Source: Aureobasidium sp. EXF-3400 (lineage: Eukaryota > Ascomycota > Dothideomycetes > Dothideales > Saccotheciaceae). Taken from it: 64,000 nucleotides of DNA. The stretch spans positions 62,001 through 126,000 of the forward strand of contig SWBL01000023.1 in assembly GCA_024195585.1 (NCBI GenBank), written 5' to 3'. Below, one piece after another: positions 10,271-22,300 of this stretch. The notes below the pieces were generated by a model. That model made no database searches and had not been told where the DNA came from. It saw only the letters and a program-made list of their open reading frames with translations. The first letter of the stretch is position 1; every line of letters starts with the position of its first letter. The position numbers and the translations under genes are program-made.

Positions 10271-11117
10271 TGTCCTTATATACTCCCTACAAGAACAAAG
10301 AAATCTCGACTTATTTTCTGGTATGACGTGTTTCCCAGTTGCTATCGCCGGATGCGGTCATATAACAAAGAGTCAACCTAGTTGTCAACATATATAAAGA
10401 ACTTGGATCATGCCCTCTCTTTGCTACTCTTCTAGTTCCATTCGAGATCATGTTGAGAAATGGTTTTGTAACAACGGTACCTAGTTGTTGCCAGGATCGG
10501 ATGGTCACGTGTACAGATTTTTTGGATACTTTTTCTGAGCACACACAACCATGATTATCTCGACCAATATTTTCTTGTAGCGCTGAAAACCACCACATAA
10601 CGGATATCATGAGTCAATCTACCCACTGACATCGTAGAGAGCCTTCAGACATACGAGCATGGACATATACAACAAAATGGTGGATTGCAATAGATGTAAA
10701 GAGGGTGACCCTGACTCAATGTCGCTCGACTTGCAGACTACACATATACAACGCACATTCTCTGGCCACCTGCTTTTTTCTGATTATTTCTTTGTTCTTC
10801 GAGCATTTGAAAAGGCTCCACTAAGGTTGCTCATTCTTGTATAGGTTGCCTCCATGGTTCAGCCAATATCACCAACAGCGGTACAGCGAATAGGCGATGC
10901 AGAGAAGATCAACCAACTATGTGTAGCGAAATGTCAGACGTACGATTGGATAGGTTTGAGAGCTTTGACTACCCAGCAACAACGTAGGCATGGCTTGTGT
11001 GCTATTGTACCCAAGTGGGTCTTGAAGGAAGCGACAATCTATCGGTGTGCCGGCCTTATACCGATACGGATACCAATACTCTTGATAGACGAGCTCAACG
11101 TCTGGACTGGAGCAGAA
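10271..11117. other. Gene-poor stretch, no supported gene
   Basis: About 850 bp with short uninformative frames on both strands. It is probably the flank of the AT-rich relic plus upstream sequence of the small gene at 11221. Confidence 0.4.
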
Positions 11118-11125
11118 TATATAAG
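11118..11125 (+). promoter_or_regulatory. TATA box upstream of 41-aa ORF
   Basis: TATATAAG is 96 bp upstream of the ATG at 11221. A pyrimidine-rich stretch lies between them, a typical fungal core promoter arrangement. Confidence 0.4.
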
Positions 11126-11220
11126 GCCTTAGACAGCCAGATCTCGATGTTCAAGTCATCAACTTGTCTTTTGAATTCGCCTTTACCTGTCTTTATACCA
11201 TCTCTTGTATCGCCCCTACA

Positions 11221-11346
11221 ATGTTAGGCAAGAAAATCGTTCAGGCAGCCACGTCCATTGCTGGAGTCGCTATTGGAATAGCTGTCTACCAGCAGATTTC
11301 TGGCGCCGCTGCTAGGCCGACCAAGCAGACCTCTACATCTGATTAG
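11221..11346 (+). CDS. Candidate 41-aa small hydrophobic protein
   Basis: A short frame of 41 codons begins MLGKKIVQAATSIAG and has a central hydrophobic, small-residue segment (IAGVAIGIAVYQ) that could be one membrane-spanning helix. A polar Thr/Ser/Lys tail follows. Support is a good TATA box about 100 bp upstream, a CT-rich leader and a sensible amphipathic layout. An in-frame extension upstream to 11164 is possible but looks like leader sequence. With so few codons, a chance ORF cannot be ruled out. No family is recognised. Confidence 0.35.
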   Translation: MLGKKIVQAATSIAGVAIGIAVYQQISGAAARPTKQTSTSD

Positions 11347-12045
11347 GTCTCTTCGAGGTCACTGCCGAGCAAGCTATCATTCACATCTCCAATGTATCGC
11401 CTACCGTTTTGGCGCCGCTGCTTCCAATTTCGACGATCACGTCGCTACGCTGCTCACCACTCTGAACTGGCACTCGAGGCTATCCACAGCTTCGTTTGGG
11501 CCGTGGCATCTGGAAATGGTCCAGAATGATATGGCATTACCGGGGGATGGTAGGATCTTAAGAATGCTTGGTGACTGAAGAGGATGAAGCGATCTGCTGG
11601 CTGTCAGGCAGTCCGCACGTCTCGATAGCAATACAAGTTCGAGCTCTTGTCGGCCTTTAGATGAATGTCCTTTCTTGTATGCACCAAAAGTCCTCAGATC
11701 ATGTCAGTGGACTGTTCTTGCTTGCTGCGCGAACCTGTATCTCTGGCGATACACTCGATTGGCATCTGGTATTTGTAGAGACTGGAAATGCGACTCATGT
11801 ATGACGCGTCCTACTCTGAAATGTTACATCTGTCAATGAAGACAAAACGATAAATTTGTTGGTAGGTATCTCGTGGTCGAAGAACAGGCAATGGCACGAC
11901 GCGATGGTCGGCGAGCGGTTTCGGAGACGGTGGCTGTCGCATGGCGCGTCATCGGTCGAATTTTTGGAGAGCGGCCGATTAGAGTCATTGCGAGGGGCTG
12001 GTGTTTCTCGAGCTGTTTCCTTTACCATATTCCAATTGGACAGAC
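11347..12045. other. Intergenic region upstream of HOM2
   Basis: About 700 bp that should contain the HOM2 promoter. No open frame with protein-like character and no clear TATA box. I could not find a convincing general amino-acid-control (TGACTC) site close to the start. Confidence 0.45.
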
Positions 12046-13271
12046 ATGGACGTGACAACATTTACAGAGAAGGCTCGCGACTTCCCCAAGAAGAAGTGCG
12101 GTTGGTGCTTTGAGTCCTCGATTAGCTCACGACCAAGCTGACATTCTGGTTGCTAGGTGTGTTGGGAGCCACTGGCTCTGTCGGCCAACGATTCATTCTC
12201 CTGCTCGCCCTTCACCCCCACTTCACTCTCCATGCTGTCGGTGCCTCTGAGCGCTCGGCAGGCAAGAAATACAAGGATGCCGTCAAGTGGAAGCAATCAC
12301 TGCCCATGTCCAAGGAGCTGGGCGAGCTGGTCGTGAGAAAGTGTACCCCCGACGAGTTCGCCGACTGCGACATGGTCTTCTCTGGTCTGGACAGCGACGT
12401 TGCTGGCGATGTCGAGATGGCTTTCCTCAAGTCCGAACTTGCCGTCTTCTCCAACGCAAAGAACTACCGCCGCGATCCCCTCGTGCCCCTGGTTGTGCCC
12501 ACAGTCAACCTGCCTCATCTCGATGTCGTCCACCACCAAAGAAAGCACTACGGCCTGAACAAGGGTTTCCTTGTCTGCAACTCCAACTGTGCTGTCATTG
12601 GCATTGTCATTCCCTTCGCTGCCCTGCAAGCCAAGTTCGGTCCTATCAACCAAGTTTCGGTCGTCACAATGCAAGCTGTTTCAGGAGCTGGTTACCCTGG
12701 TGTCAGCAGCATGGACATCATCGACAACGTTGTTCCCTTCATCTCGGGTGAAGAAGATAAGCTCGAGACCGAGGCCCAGAAGATTCTCGGCCAGGTCAAC
12801 TCGGACATCACTGGTTTCTCAGATCAGAGCGATCTCAGAATCTCGGCTGCTTGCAACAGAGTTCCCGTCCTCGACGGCCACACCGCTTGTGTTTCGCTCC
12901 GCTTCGAGAGAAGACCCGCTCCCAGCGCTGAGGAGGTCAAGCAGGCTATGCGCGACTACGTCTCGGATGCTCAGAAGCTTGGCTGCCCCTCTGCACCTGA
13001 GAAGGCCATCGTCGTTATGGAGGAGCCTGACCGCCCGCAACCCAGACTTGACAGAGAGACTGACAGAGGTTACGCTGTCAGTGTGGGTAGAGTTCGCGAG
13101 GACGAGAGCGGCATCTTCGATATCAAGTTTGTTGCTCTGAGCCACAACAGTAAGCATTATTCAACCTTGAAACTTTCAACGAGCAACACTGATTTTTTCC
13201 CAGCTGTCATTGGTGCTGCTGGATCCTCTATCCTCAACGCCGAGGCTTGTGTCCTCAAGGGCCTTGCGTAG
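12046..13271 (+). CDS. HOM2: Aspartate-semialdehyde dehydrogenase, three exons
   Basis: It converts aspartyl-4-phosphate to aspartate semialdehyde with NADPH, the branch step toward threonine, methionine and isoleucine. Exons 12046-12100, 12157-13149 and 13204-13271 give 371 aa, close to yeast Hom2 (365). Intron 1 (56 bp) splits the codon just before the nucleotide-binding motif [13 protein letters not shown]. Intron 2 (54 bp) lies at HN^TVIGAAGSS. The catalytic cysteine is C163 in CNSNCAVIG, and [12 protein letters not shown] is the family's substrate-binding region. The start chosen gives [19 protein letters not shown], a short N-terminal extension usual in filamentous fungi. The second ORF-like frames on both strands inside the gene are shadows from its high GC third positions. 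Confidence 0.96.
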
Positions 13272-13930
13272 AGCAATTTTTGAAAATTCGTCATGTATTT
13301 ATGGATGTAAAGAATATCAGCACAAATCAAAAAATGATTGTTATGACATCTACTGTTACCTTGCCACAATACTTCTGAAATTTAGTATTGGTGAGCTTCT
13401 GATCGACTGTCAAGCAGCGTTTGACCTTGTTGCTCAGTCGCTGCAAACTTTGAGGACTGCCAATATATCGTCAGGTCTATGACTTGAATCATCCCAGAGT
13501 TGTGACAGCATGACCTCCAACATAATGCCACACGAGTTGTTTATACAAGGCAGAGATGTAGTGCTTGTTCGAGCAATCAACCACTACCAAGCAAACAAAC
13601 AAAAAACATAACAACATATCAAAGAGTAAGTAGGATACGTTCATTTGTATTCTTGAGCGAATGTATTTACGCCATTGAACCCCGCAAACCCCGGTTTCCC
13701 TGATGCCAAAAGTCGTAGAAGCCGTCCTCGTCGTCAGAAAAAAGTAAAACATGAAGTGAAAGCTTGGGTAAAACAATCACAAAGAAGCGAAGGTGAAAGT
13801 GCCGAAAGAGAAACAAACGCCATTGCTGATGCTTGAAGGAAGAGAATGTGGGTGAGACATGTCCTGCATGCTGCTGGTGTGCGAAGAAGGAAAAGCAAAA
13901 TCCGGACTGCCATGCTGAAGGTAGAGTGCT
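13272..13930. other. Convergent 3' intergenic region
   Basis: 659 bp between the stop codons of HOM2 (plus) and the GH16 gene (minus), presumably two 3' UTRs. No gene or repeat is seen. Confidence 0.5.
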
Positions 13931-14995
13931 TCAAACCAGGACGTGGTTGCGGTGGGTCTGTCTGGCGTGGCGACGGAGGAAGTCGCGCTTGGCCTTGGAA
14001 GAGCCACTCTGCTGATAGACCTTGACGGAGTTGACAGACCAGTAGGCATCCTTGAATGCAGAAGGGTTGCCGGCGACGTATTCGACACATGATGAAGCAG
14101 AGCAGCCATCATTGTTGAAGGTCTCGCCAGCCCAGGTGCCGCAGAAGGTGGTGTCGAAGACGATGGCATGGTTGTAGAAGTAGTTGTCGAGGTCGCAGCC
14201 ACGGAAGTTGGCCATAGGTTGTCCGAACTTGCTGACGTCGGGCTTGCCAGACTGGATGGATGAGGGAATGTTGTTGCGAGGGAAGAACCAGACGTTGATG
14301 TGCTGAGAGGTCCATTCCATGGCGTAGACGCCACCACCAATGCCGTTGAAACCGGAGCCAGCGGTTGTGCTAGAAGGAGAGAGGAATGCGCAACCAGCGC
14401 CATCACCTGCGGACTGTACTTCGTAAGCCTTTGACCAAAACAAGGATACAAGAGATAACCGTACCGAGCAGTCAGTGCCTTGAATTCTGCCACTCTGCGA
14501 AGTGCCAGAGATGGAACAGCCAGGCATGGTGTGACCAGAGACCTTGTTCTGGTTGGCGAGGTTGGCGAATTCGATAATGTCGATCTCACCAGACTGAGGC
14601 CAATTGCCAGTCTGACCAAAGGTCCAGAAGGCAGGCCAGACACCACAAGAGCTCTGAGGCATGTGCTGAATGTCGGCGATGAAGAGACCGTGAGTGAAGG
14701 TGTCCTTGCTGGTCATGCGCACAGAAGTGCGACCACCACTAGAGCCATCGGCATTGAGGTGGGTGTAGGAATCGACGCCCCAGGTTGGGACGCTCTTGTT
14801 CCAGATAAGACCATACTCAACAGCCTGGTCGTGCGACACGTAGTTGACGAAGCCCTGGGTGGGATCGGCGCCAGTGAAGAAGTCGAACTGATCGTAGAAG
14901 TTGTTTCCCGAGTAGTCCTTGACAAGGTTGTAGCTGGTAGCTGACACCAGGCCAGCGAGAAGCGAAAGGCTAATAAGAGAGAGTGACGAGCGCAT
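13931..14995 (-). CDS. Secreted GH16 endo-1,3(4)-beta-glucanase
   Basis: It hydrolyses beta-1,3/1,4-glucans outside the cell (GH16 family). Residues 1-19 form a signal peptide (basic start, LSLISLSLLAGL core, VSA cleavage). The catalytic motif GEIDIIEF supplies nucleophile E137, helper D139 and acid/base E142, preceded by SCGVWPAFWTFG. Conserved C-terminal parts include YAMEWTSQHINVWFF and FDTTFCGTWAG. Exons 14995-14465 and 14413-13931 give 337 aa if a 51-bp intron (14464-14414, donor GTACGG, acceptor ACAG) is removed. This intron is a multiple of three with no stop, so retention would insert 17 residues. A TATA box lies about 160 bp upstream. The C-terminal tail is basic (KAKRDFLRRHARQTHR) with no GPI signal. 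Confidence 0.93.
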   Translation of the reverse strand: MRSSLSLISLSLLAGLVSATSYNLVKDYSGNNFYDQFDFFTGADPTQGFVNYVSHDQAVEYGLIWNKSVPTWGVDSYTHLNADGSSGGRTSVRMTSKDTFTHGLFIADIQHMPQSSCGVWPAFWTFGQTGNWPQSGEIDIIEFANLANQNKVSGHTMPGCSISGTSQSGRIQGTDCSVRLSLVSLFWSKAYEVQSAGDGAGCAFLSPSSTTAGSGFNGIGGGVYAMEWTSQHINVWFFPRNNIPSSIQSGKPDVSKFGQPMANFRGCDLDNYFYNHAIVFDTTFCGTWAGETFNNDGCSASSCVEYVAGNPSAFKDAYWSVNSVKVYQQSGSSKAKRDFLRRHARQTHRNHVLV

Positions 14996-16077
14996 CTTGA
15001 TCAACAAGATAGAGTGTAATGAGAGTTTGAGAGTTACGAGGAGAAAGAAAGGAAGAAGGAAGAACGAAGGTAAAGGAGTGACTGAGTAGAAGACTCTGAG
15101 AGATACCAAGCAAACGTTCCACTTGGTAGAAGTGAAGTGAGGGAAAAGTAAAGAGTATATAGTGAAGGTCATCACATGCATACGATCACACTTGAAACAC
15201 AGGGCTAAAGTGAGGGACAAACAGGAGAGAGAGCCTTTCTAGAGCCATGCTAGATGCTATGCCGTTCCAACAGGGCGTCACACGTGGCGTACTCGAACAA
15301 ACCGTAGTCCTTTGCAAATTGATATCGTTTGCTGCACGATTCGCATAGCTGCATGACACGGTGCAAACAAGCTTTTAGGCTGTGTGGAGAGAGCAGTTGC
15401 GACCGCCTACCAGGTTGAAGAACAAGCCTTGGGAAACGACTTCTGAAACCTGACTGTGAGGGTGTGAGATAGGCGCATGACAGGTTGGGTCAGGGGGAAA
15501 TGTGGGTGCACGAAGCATCCGCTATGCAAGTGCAGTGTTTGGCGGCAGGAAAAGGCTCCCTGCAGAAAAGTCTCCACCTTTGGCCAGGGGAGCGACGAAG
15601 GGAAACAAAGATATCATTCGCACAGAAGGTGACGAGAAATTGGAGAGCACGAATAAGGAGGCAGGAAGCACAGAACGGACAAAGGATGCCAAACAGCAGT
15701 CAAGGATGGTCGGCAGCGGCTAAGTCATGACCAATGGATGCATGCAGATATGCGTCGTAGCGGCTCTAGAACAGCACTCCACTTCAGGCCTGATGTATGC
15801 AGTCGGACGCGAACGGTTACAATGCCAAAGTACAGCAGCGCCAACAGGCAAAAAAGCGACACGTCCAAGTGCGAGGCTTCTCATCATCTGGATGGACGGT
15901 TGAAAGTCGGACAGCGTGGCAGTCACTTGACGTTGGAGCGGTGATGGTAAGACGATGCGAGTCGGATCGGCGCTGCTCTTGGCATGTCCGTCTCGTGGCC
16001 GGGCCGGGGCGCGCGTGCTCGGACAAGTTTTTTGTTCTTCCTTGACAACGACATTTCTTGTACGTATGCAATTCACC
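14996..16077. other. Divergent promoter region GH16 / BUD22
   Basis: About 1.1 kb between divergent starts. The GH16 side has a pyrimidine-rich leader (minus strand) and a TATA box. Open frames in 15485-16045 have no protein-like features. Confidence 0.5.
15156..15161 (-). promoter_or_regulatory. TATA box of the GH16 gene
   Basis: TATATA on the minus strand is about 160 bp upstream of the GH16 ATG (14995) and is followed by a long CT-rich leader, as in strongly inducible fungal genes. Confidence 0.5.
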
Positions 16078-17736
16078 ATGCCCAAACGGAAAAGAGATGG
16101 ATTCGAGGCGCCCGCCAGTGACGCAGAAGGTGTAGAAGGCGCTGTCGGCATTCGCCAGCACAGAGTGCAACACAAGCTCGACTATGCCCATAAGCAACTT
16201 GCGCGTGCCTTCAAAACGGCAAAGGGCTTTGAGGCGCAAAAGTCTGGAAGACGGCGTAAGACTGCCACTGCAAAGAGCGACGACAAAGAGGTCGCGCGCA
16301 TAGAAGCCGAGACTGCTGCTCTGAAGGTGGGTCGTTCTTGACGTATCTCTTTCCGTTTTCTTCTCCTCTTGCTCCTCGTTACTTCCTACCCATGTGCTCA
16401 AACCTGTCACGCTCCAGCTGTAGAATGCACAGTGCTTTCGAAATGGCTAGCGTCGAGAGTCACTCTTGATGCACTTGATTCCAAGTCAATCCTAGCTAGT
16501 CTAGAAAGATCTGCGTATCTTTACAGCTCACATTCTTCGGCCACGAGCGTGGGAACAGGACACATGGGAGAGCTACGCACGCTTCTCTGACTTCCATTTC
16601 GTACTGCAACATACTCATTGCTACGTTACCTACAGACGCTGGATCTTTCCGCTACCGCACGTAACTACCTCTACAAGTCTTTGATCAAGTTCAAAGCAGT
16701 TGCCGAATCGCCCGATCTGCCCAAGGCCGTATCTTCTCCTCCCCCACCTATCAACGACACCGCCAAAGCCAATGTTGTTGCCCGACTCTGCAACTCAAAC
16801 CCTGTCAAAGAAGCTCTCCCTCCCTTACTCAAGGACATTCAACGCGCCCTTGGCATCGAGCCTAAAGATGTTAAAGAAGGAAAGAAGAGGCTGAGAGCCA
16901 AAGACATTGAAAAGCAGAAACAGGAGGAACAAGCAAAACAACCAACCAAGAAACTAGAACCTGCTGCGGAGCCCGAATCTGGCGATGTGAGCATGGGAGA
17001 ATCCGACGACGAAAGCGACGCCCAAATATCCGCACATCGTCAACTGGGTAGTGGCAGTGAGGACGAGTTTGCAGAGTTCGACGACAGGCTTGCTGGTTCG
17101 TCCGACAGCGAAGACGAAGAAGAGAACGACAATGATGTAGCCCTCAAGAAGGGCAAGGCGTCACGCGCGGCGGCATTACGAGCTGCTCTTGGTGACATTT
17201 CTCAATCAGCATCCGTTTCTCCTTCACCATCACCTTCGCGTTCACCCTCTCCCGAATCAGAACCTCCGGAAGCTAGAACCACCAAGCCTGGCGCATCAGC
17301 GTTTGTGCCTTCTCTTACCATGGGCGGCTACTGGTCTGGTTCTGAATCAGAAGCTGAAGATTTTGAAGATGCACCACAAAAGAAGAACCGTAGAGGTCAA
17401 CGAGCACGTCAAGCTATTGCGGAGAAGAAGTTTGGCAAGAATGCAAAGCATTTGCAGAATCAGGAAAAAGCAGGCAAGAATGATAGAAATGCTGGGTGGG
17501 ATGCAAAACGCGGAGCAACAGATAGAACAGGTCCACGAGGCGCTCGTGGAGCACCAAAGGGCCGCTTCGAGAGGCCTGGTCAGGACCGTGTCAGGAACAC
17601 TGCTGCCGAACCTCCTAGAAAGAAACACAGAGATGACCAGGGCTCGTTGCATCCCTCTTGGGAAGCCGCAAAGAAGGCCAAGGAGGCAAAGAAGGTCACT
17701 GCGGCTTTCGAAGGCAAGAAGATATCCTTTGACTAA
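16078..17736 (+). CDS. BUD22: Bud22 family ribosome-biogenesis protein, two exons
   Basis: Bud22 (SRFBP1 in animals) acts in the nucleolus in 18S rRNA/40S maturation. Exon 1 (16078-16326) encodes MPKRKRDGFEAP and a helical region ending ETAALK. Exon 2 (16636-17736) starts TLDLSATARNYLYKSL. Total 449 aa. The middle is Ser/Asp/Glu-rich and disordered. The family signature is at the C-terminus: a YWSGSESE segment, RRGQRARQAIAEKKFG, then LHPSWEAAKKAKEA and the terminal FEGKKISFD. The intron (16327-16635, donor GTGGGT, acceptor ACAG) is 309 bp, much longer than its neighbours. The in-frame ATG at 16066 is an alternative start, but the one used has the better context (CACCATGCC). Confidence 0.9.
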
Positions 17737-19349
17737 TGCGGTAGAGCTTCCATGGCAGCTGCTTGTTCGAATCATGGCTTGTACCATTATTTCCCTTGTC
17801 CCCGCAAAACGTCACATTGATGTGCTTGAACGAGTACGAAACGTTGAACCATCACTTTGTAAGCAAGAACTGCTCACATAATCTGGTGGCTGCCAAGTCG
17901 GCTGCAAAAGGAAACGACAATAGCAGGATCTTCTGTTGAGATCGGAATACTCGAGTAGGAATCCCGCCTGAAGCAGGTTCCCCACCGAGCTCCGCAAGTG
18001 TTTGATGGCACACGAGAATTTTCTATGGATGCCCAACTCCAGCGCCGACGCTTATCTCCGTTGAACTGCTTGAGCCTTCAGGCATCCTGCAGAGCCTCAA
18101 GCCCCACATGCAAAAGATAAGGCTTGTTGCTGCTTGCAAATGCTCCCTTGCCCGAAGCACACCGCAGTCGCAAGTTCCTTGCTGTCATTTCAGTATCTGT
18201 TGACGGGGAAATAATGATAGAGTCCGATGCAGAAAATAGTAAATCAATCAAACATTGTTCCGGGAGACAGAGTGAGAATCTTCTATCGTCTTCAAGAGCA
18301 TTCTTATCATTATTTGTTTCTTCGAATCTCCCCCTTGACAATTTATGAGCAGAAAGCCCTATAAGTCTGAGTCACGAAAATTGGGCTGAGCTTCGATACA
18401 AGACCAGTGTCTTTTCGGCAAGTGCATGCTGATTATTTAACCAACGCCCGCCAAGCACTTTCTTTTTGCCCTGTGAACAGGGATGTACGACATGAAGATG
18501 TGAATTCAACAACAGCGAGTAAACCTGAAATTGCACCATTCCAAGGCTCTAGTGGCAATTCTAGCAACATCTGTATACAGTTGACAGTCCTCCAAACCTC
18601 AAATAGAAATTGAAGAGTTGCGATTCAGATATGGAGAAAGGCGTCTGATTCTTGAATAAGGCACGAAAATCATCTTGGCTCCACACCTCTTTTACCATTG
18701 ACCCGTTGTCTGACCAGCCGCTGCTGAAACCTTACTCAGTGCCTCCAACAGAAACCCTTTGTGCGACAGGAGCAAACACATATCAATCCGCGCACAGACC
18801 ATTAGGGAGCACAAGGAGATTATCGACTGCATTGCAGCCTTGGTAGGGCGATGCAGTTAGATGGTACAAGCAGCGGCGAATACATGTTCGTGACGGCATT
18901 TCTTCAGCAAAATCATTACCGCTACTGTAGGTCTGAATAAGCTCCAATTTGATCTACATCCACGCTACCTGACTTCGGCCGACGGGCACGGCTCAACAGT
19001 CGTTGAATTGGTTTGGCGCTGACGTCGATATCAAAATGTGTAAGATCTGCTCGCGCATTATTCATCAGCGGCGCTCTATGCTAAATCCGAGCCATGGTGC
19101 ATGTATCAGTGCCGTGCGTACCAAATTTCTTTTGTAAACGACCTTTCACTCGCGACTCTATCCCATTTGGTTCTTTCTATCTTTCTGTGACGCAAGTTTC
19201 GTGACCAAACAACATCGGTCGCCATTCCTGGACACCGCAGACCTGGTTCCTCGTCCAGGACGCTGTTTATGATCGATACATGAAACATTTCTAATTCGCG
19301 TTGCGACCAACCACACATTCCTTTCTGAACACCAAATATCAACGCCAAT
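17737..19349. other. Intergenic, 1.6 kb, no supported gene
   Basis: Long region upstream of the ABC transporter gene, likely containing its regulatory sequences. Short frames at 17812-18846 are uninformative. No PDRE-like site stood out. No tRNA or repeat is seen. Confidence 0.5.
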
Positions 19350-22300
19350 ATGTGGGGCAGCAGTGTAGCTGACGACCCGCGCATTGCTCGTCTTGATAGT
19401 CAAGGAGGGCAAAATGCCTGGCACAACCCCGCTGAGCCTCGTGCTGAACGACTTCACCAAGATGCGGACTCCCATTCATCTGGCTCAGAAGACGTGGATC
19501 GCAGCGGTACCTGGGGCGAACACGATGCAGGCATCCCTAATGAAGTTATGGCTATGGAAGATTTCAGGGCTCTGAGGAGAGAGCTCACCAACCGATCGAG
19601 AACCAGCGCACGTCAATCACTAGGCCGAAAACAATCATCCAGGAGACAGAGCATGGTCACTGATGCTGCTGACGAAGAATCAGAAGTTGGAGGAAACACT
19701 GAGGCTCAGGGCAAGGACGAGGATGACTTCGAACTTGGTGAATTTATGAGAGAAGGTCATCTCGGTCAGCACAAGGGCGACAAGTCAGCCAAGAAGGTTG
19801 GCGTGGTATACAAGAATCTCACCGTTAAGGGTGTTGGAGCTGGCGCAACCTTCGTCCGTACCCTGCCCGACGCCATCTTGGGTACATTCGGACCAGATCT
19901 TTTCCACATACTCTCCAGATTCATTCCCTTCCTCCGCCACAAGAACGGCGAACTGAAGACACTCATCAACGACTTCTCGGGTGTGGTAAGAGACGGAGAG
20001 ATGATGCTGGTTCTAGGCAGGCCTGGTGCCGGCTGCACGACCTTCCTTAAGACCATTGCCAACAACCGCGAAGGCTATGCACAAGTCGATGGTGAAGTGT
20101 CATACGGTGGCATCCCAGCTGAAAAGCAGAGGAAAATGTACCGTGGAGAGGTCAACTACAACATGGAGGACGACATTCATTTCGCTACCCTCAACGTGTG
20201 GCAAACCTTTATGTTCGCTCTTCTTACAAAAACCAAAAAGAAGGCCAGCGGAGACATTCCTCTCATCGCTGAAGCTCTGATGAAGATGTTCGGAATCAGC
20301 CACACAAAAATGACTCTAGTTGGCGATGAGTACACAAGAGGTGTCTCAGGAGGTGAACGAAAGCGTGTTTCAATTGCTGAAACCCTTGCATCAAAGAGTA
20401 CTGTTGTTTGTTGGGATAATTCAACTCGCGGTCTCGATGCCTCGACAGCTTTGGATTACGCCAAGTCTCTTCGTATCATGACCGATGTCAGCAACAGAAC
20501 CACACTGGTGACCCTTTACCAGGCAGGTCAAGGTATCTACGATCTGATGGACAAGGTCTTGGTCATTGATCAAGGTCGCTGTATCTTTACTGGTCCTGCT
20601 GGAGCTGCCAAGCAATATTTCATCGATCTAGGTTTCGAATGTCCCGAGAGACAAACTACTGCCGACTTCTTGACTGCTATCACTGACCCAGTTGAGAGAA
20701 AATTCAGACCAGGTTGTGAGGCCAGCACGCCCAAGACCCCCGTGGAGCTCGAACGAGCTTTCCGTGAATCATCGTTCTACATCCGAAACATGCAAGATGT
20801 CGAAGCTTATGAACAACACCTCGAGCAAACCAACCATGAAGATGCTAAAGAGTTTGAGGAGACAGTTCAAGCTGGTAAATCCAAGACCGTCACCAAGAAA
20901 TCGCCATACACTGTCAGTTTCATCCGCCAAGTGATTGCTTGCACCAAGCGTGAGTTCTGGCTTCTATGGGGAGACACTACCACACTGTGGACCAAGGTCT
21001 TCATCATCGTTTCGAACGGTCTTATCGTCGGTTCTCTCTTCTACGGACAATCTCTGAACACCGACGGCGCTTTCTCTCGCGGCGGTTCCCTCTTCTTCTC
21101 TATCCTCTTCCTTGGCTGGCTGCAACTCACTGAATTGATGAAGGCAGTCAGTGGACGTGCTGTTGTCGCTCGCCAAAAGGAATACGCTTTCTACCGTCCC
21201 TCTGCTGTCAGTGTTGCTCGTGTGATGGCTGATTTCCCAGTCATTCTGGTTCAAGTCTGTCTTTTCACCGTCATCATGTACTTCATGACTAACCTGGATG
21301 TTGATGCTGGCAAATTCTGGATCTACTTCCTCTTTGTCTATGTTAACACAATCTGTGTTACCGCACTTTACCGTATGTTCGCAAGCTTGTCACCAACTAT
21401 CGATGATGCTGTCCGCTTCTCTGGTATCGCACTTAACTTGCTCATCATTTACACTGGTTATGTTATCCCTAAGACTCAATTGCTCGGTGATTACATCTGG
21501 TTTGGTTGGATTTACTACATCAATCCCATCGCATACTCGTTCGAGGCTGTGTTGACCAACGAGTTTTCCGACCGCACTATGCAGTGTTCCCCGGACAACC
21601 TGGTCCCTCAAGGCCCGGGTATCGATCCTGCTTTCCAGGGGTGTACCTTGACTGGTGCAGCGGTTAACGCTCATACTGTCAATGGTGCCGCCTATCTCGA
21701 AACGCAATATACCTACACACGCGCCCACCTCTGGCCTAACTTTGGTGTCGTCATTGCCTATACCGTTCTTTACTTGCTCGTTACCATCGCTGCCACTGAA
21801 CTTTTTAGCTTCGTCGGCGGCGGTGGTGGTGCTCTGGTTTTCAAGAAGTCCAAAAAGGCAAAACAGCAGGTCAAGGCAGCAAGTCCCTCGGACGAAGAGA
21901 AGATCGAATCCGACAGTGATACTGCTGTCGGCGGATCAACTGGTGAGAAGGAAGAACAAGAAGCTTTGGACTCTATTGTGAAGAGTGAAAGTATCTTCAC
22001 CTGGAGAGACGTTGAATACACAGTCCCATACAACGGTGGCGAGCGCAAGCTGCTTAACAAGGTCAACGGATATGCTAAACCTGGTCTCATGATTGCTCTG
22101 ATGGGCGCTTCTGGTGCGGGAAAGACAACTCTGCTCAACACTCTGAGTCAGAGACAGAAGACGGGTGTCGTCCAGGGTGAAATGTTTGTCGACGGCAAAC
22201 CTCTCGGTAAGGAGTTCCAGCGAAACACCGGATTTTGTGAACAGATGGATCTCCACGACGGCACTTCGACTATCAGAGAAGCACTCGAGTTCTCTGCGAT

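Noticed and set aside
12287..13157. Long frames overlapping HOM2 on both strands
   Set aside because: They are shadows of the real HOM2 codons, caused by GC-rich third positions.
13777..14646. 289-codon minus frame overlapping the GH16 gene
   Set aside because: Low-complexity Ser/Thr/Pro composition from the antiphase of the GH16 coding sequence; GH16 itself has a catalytic motif and signal peptide.
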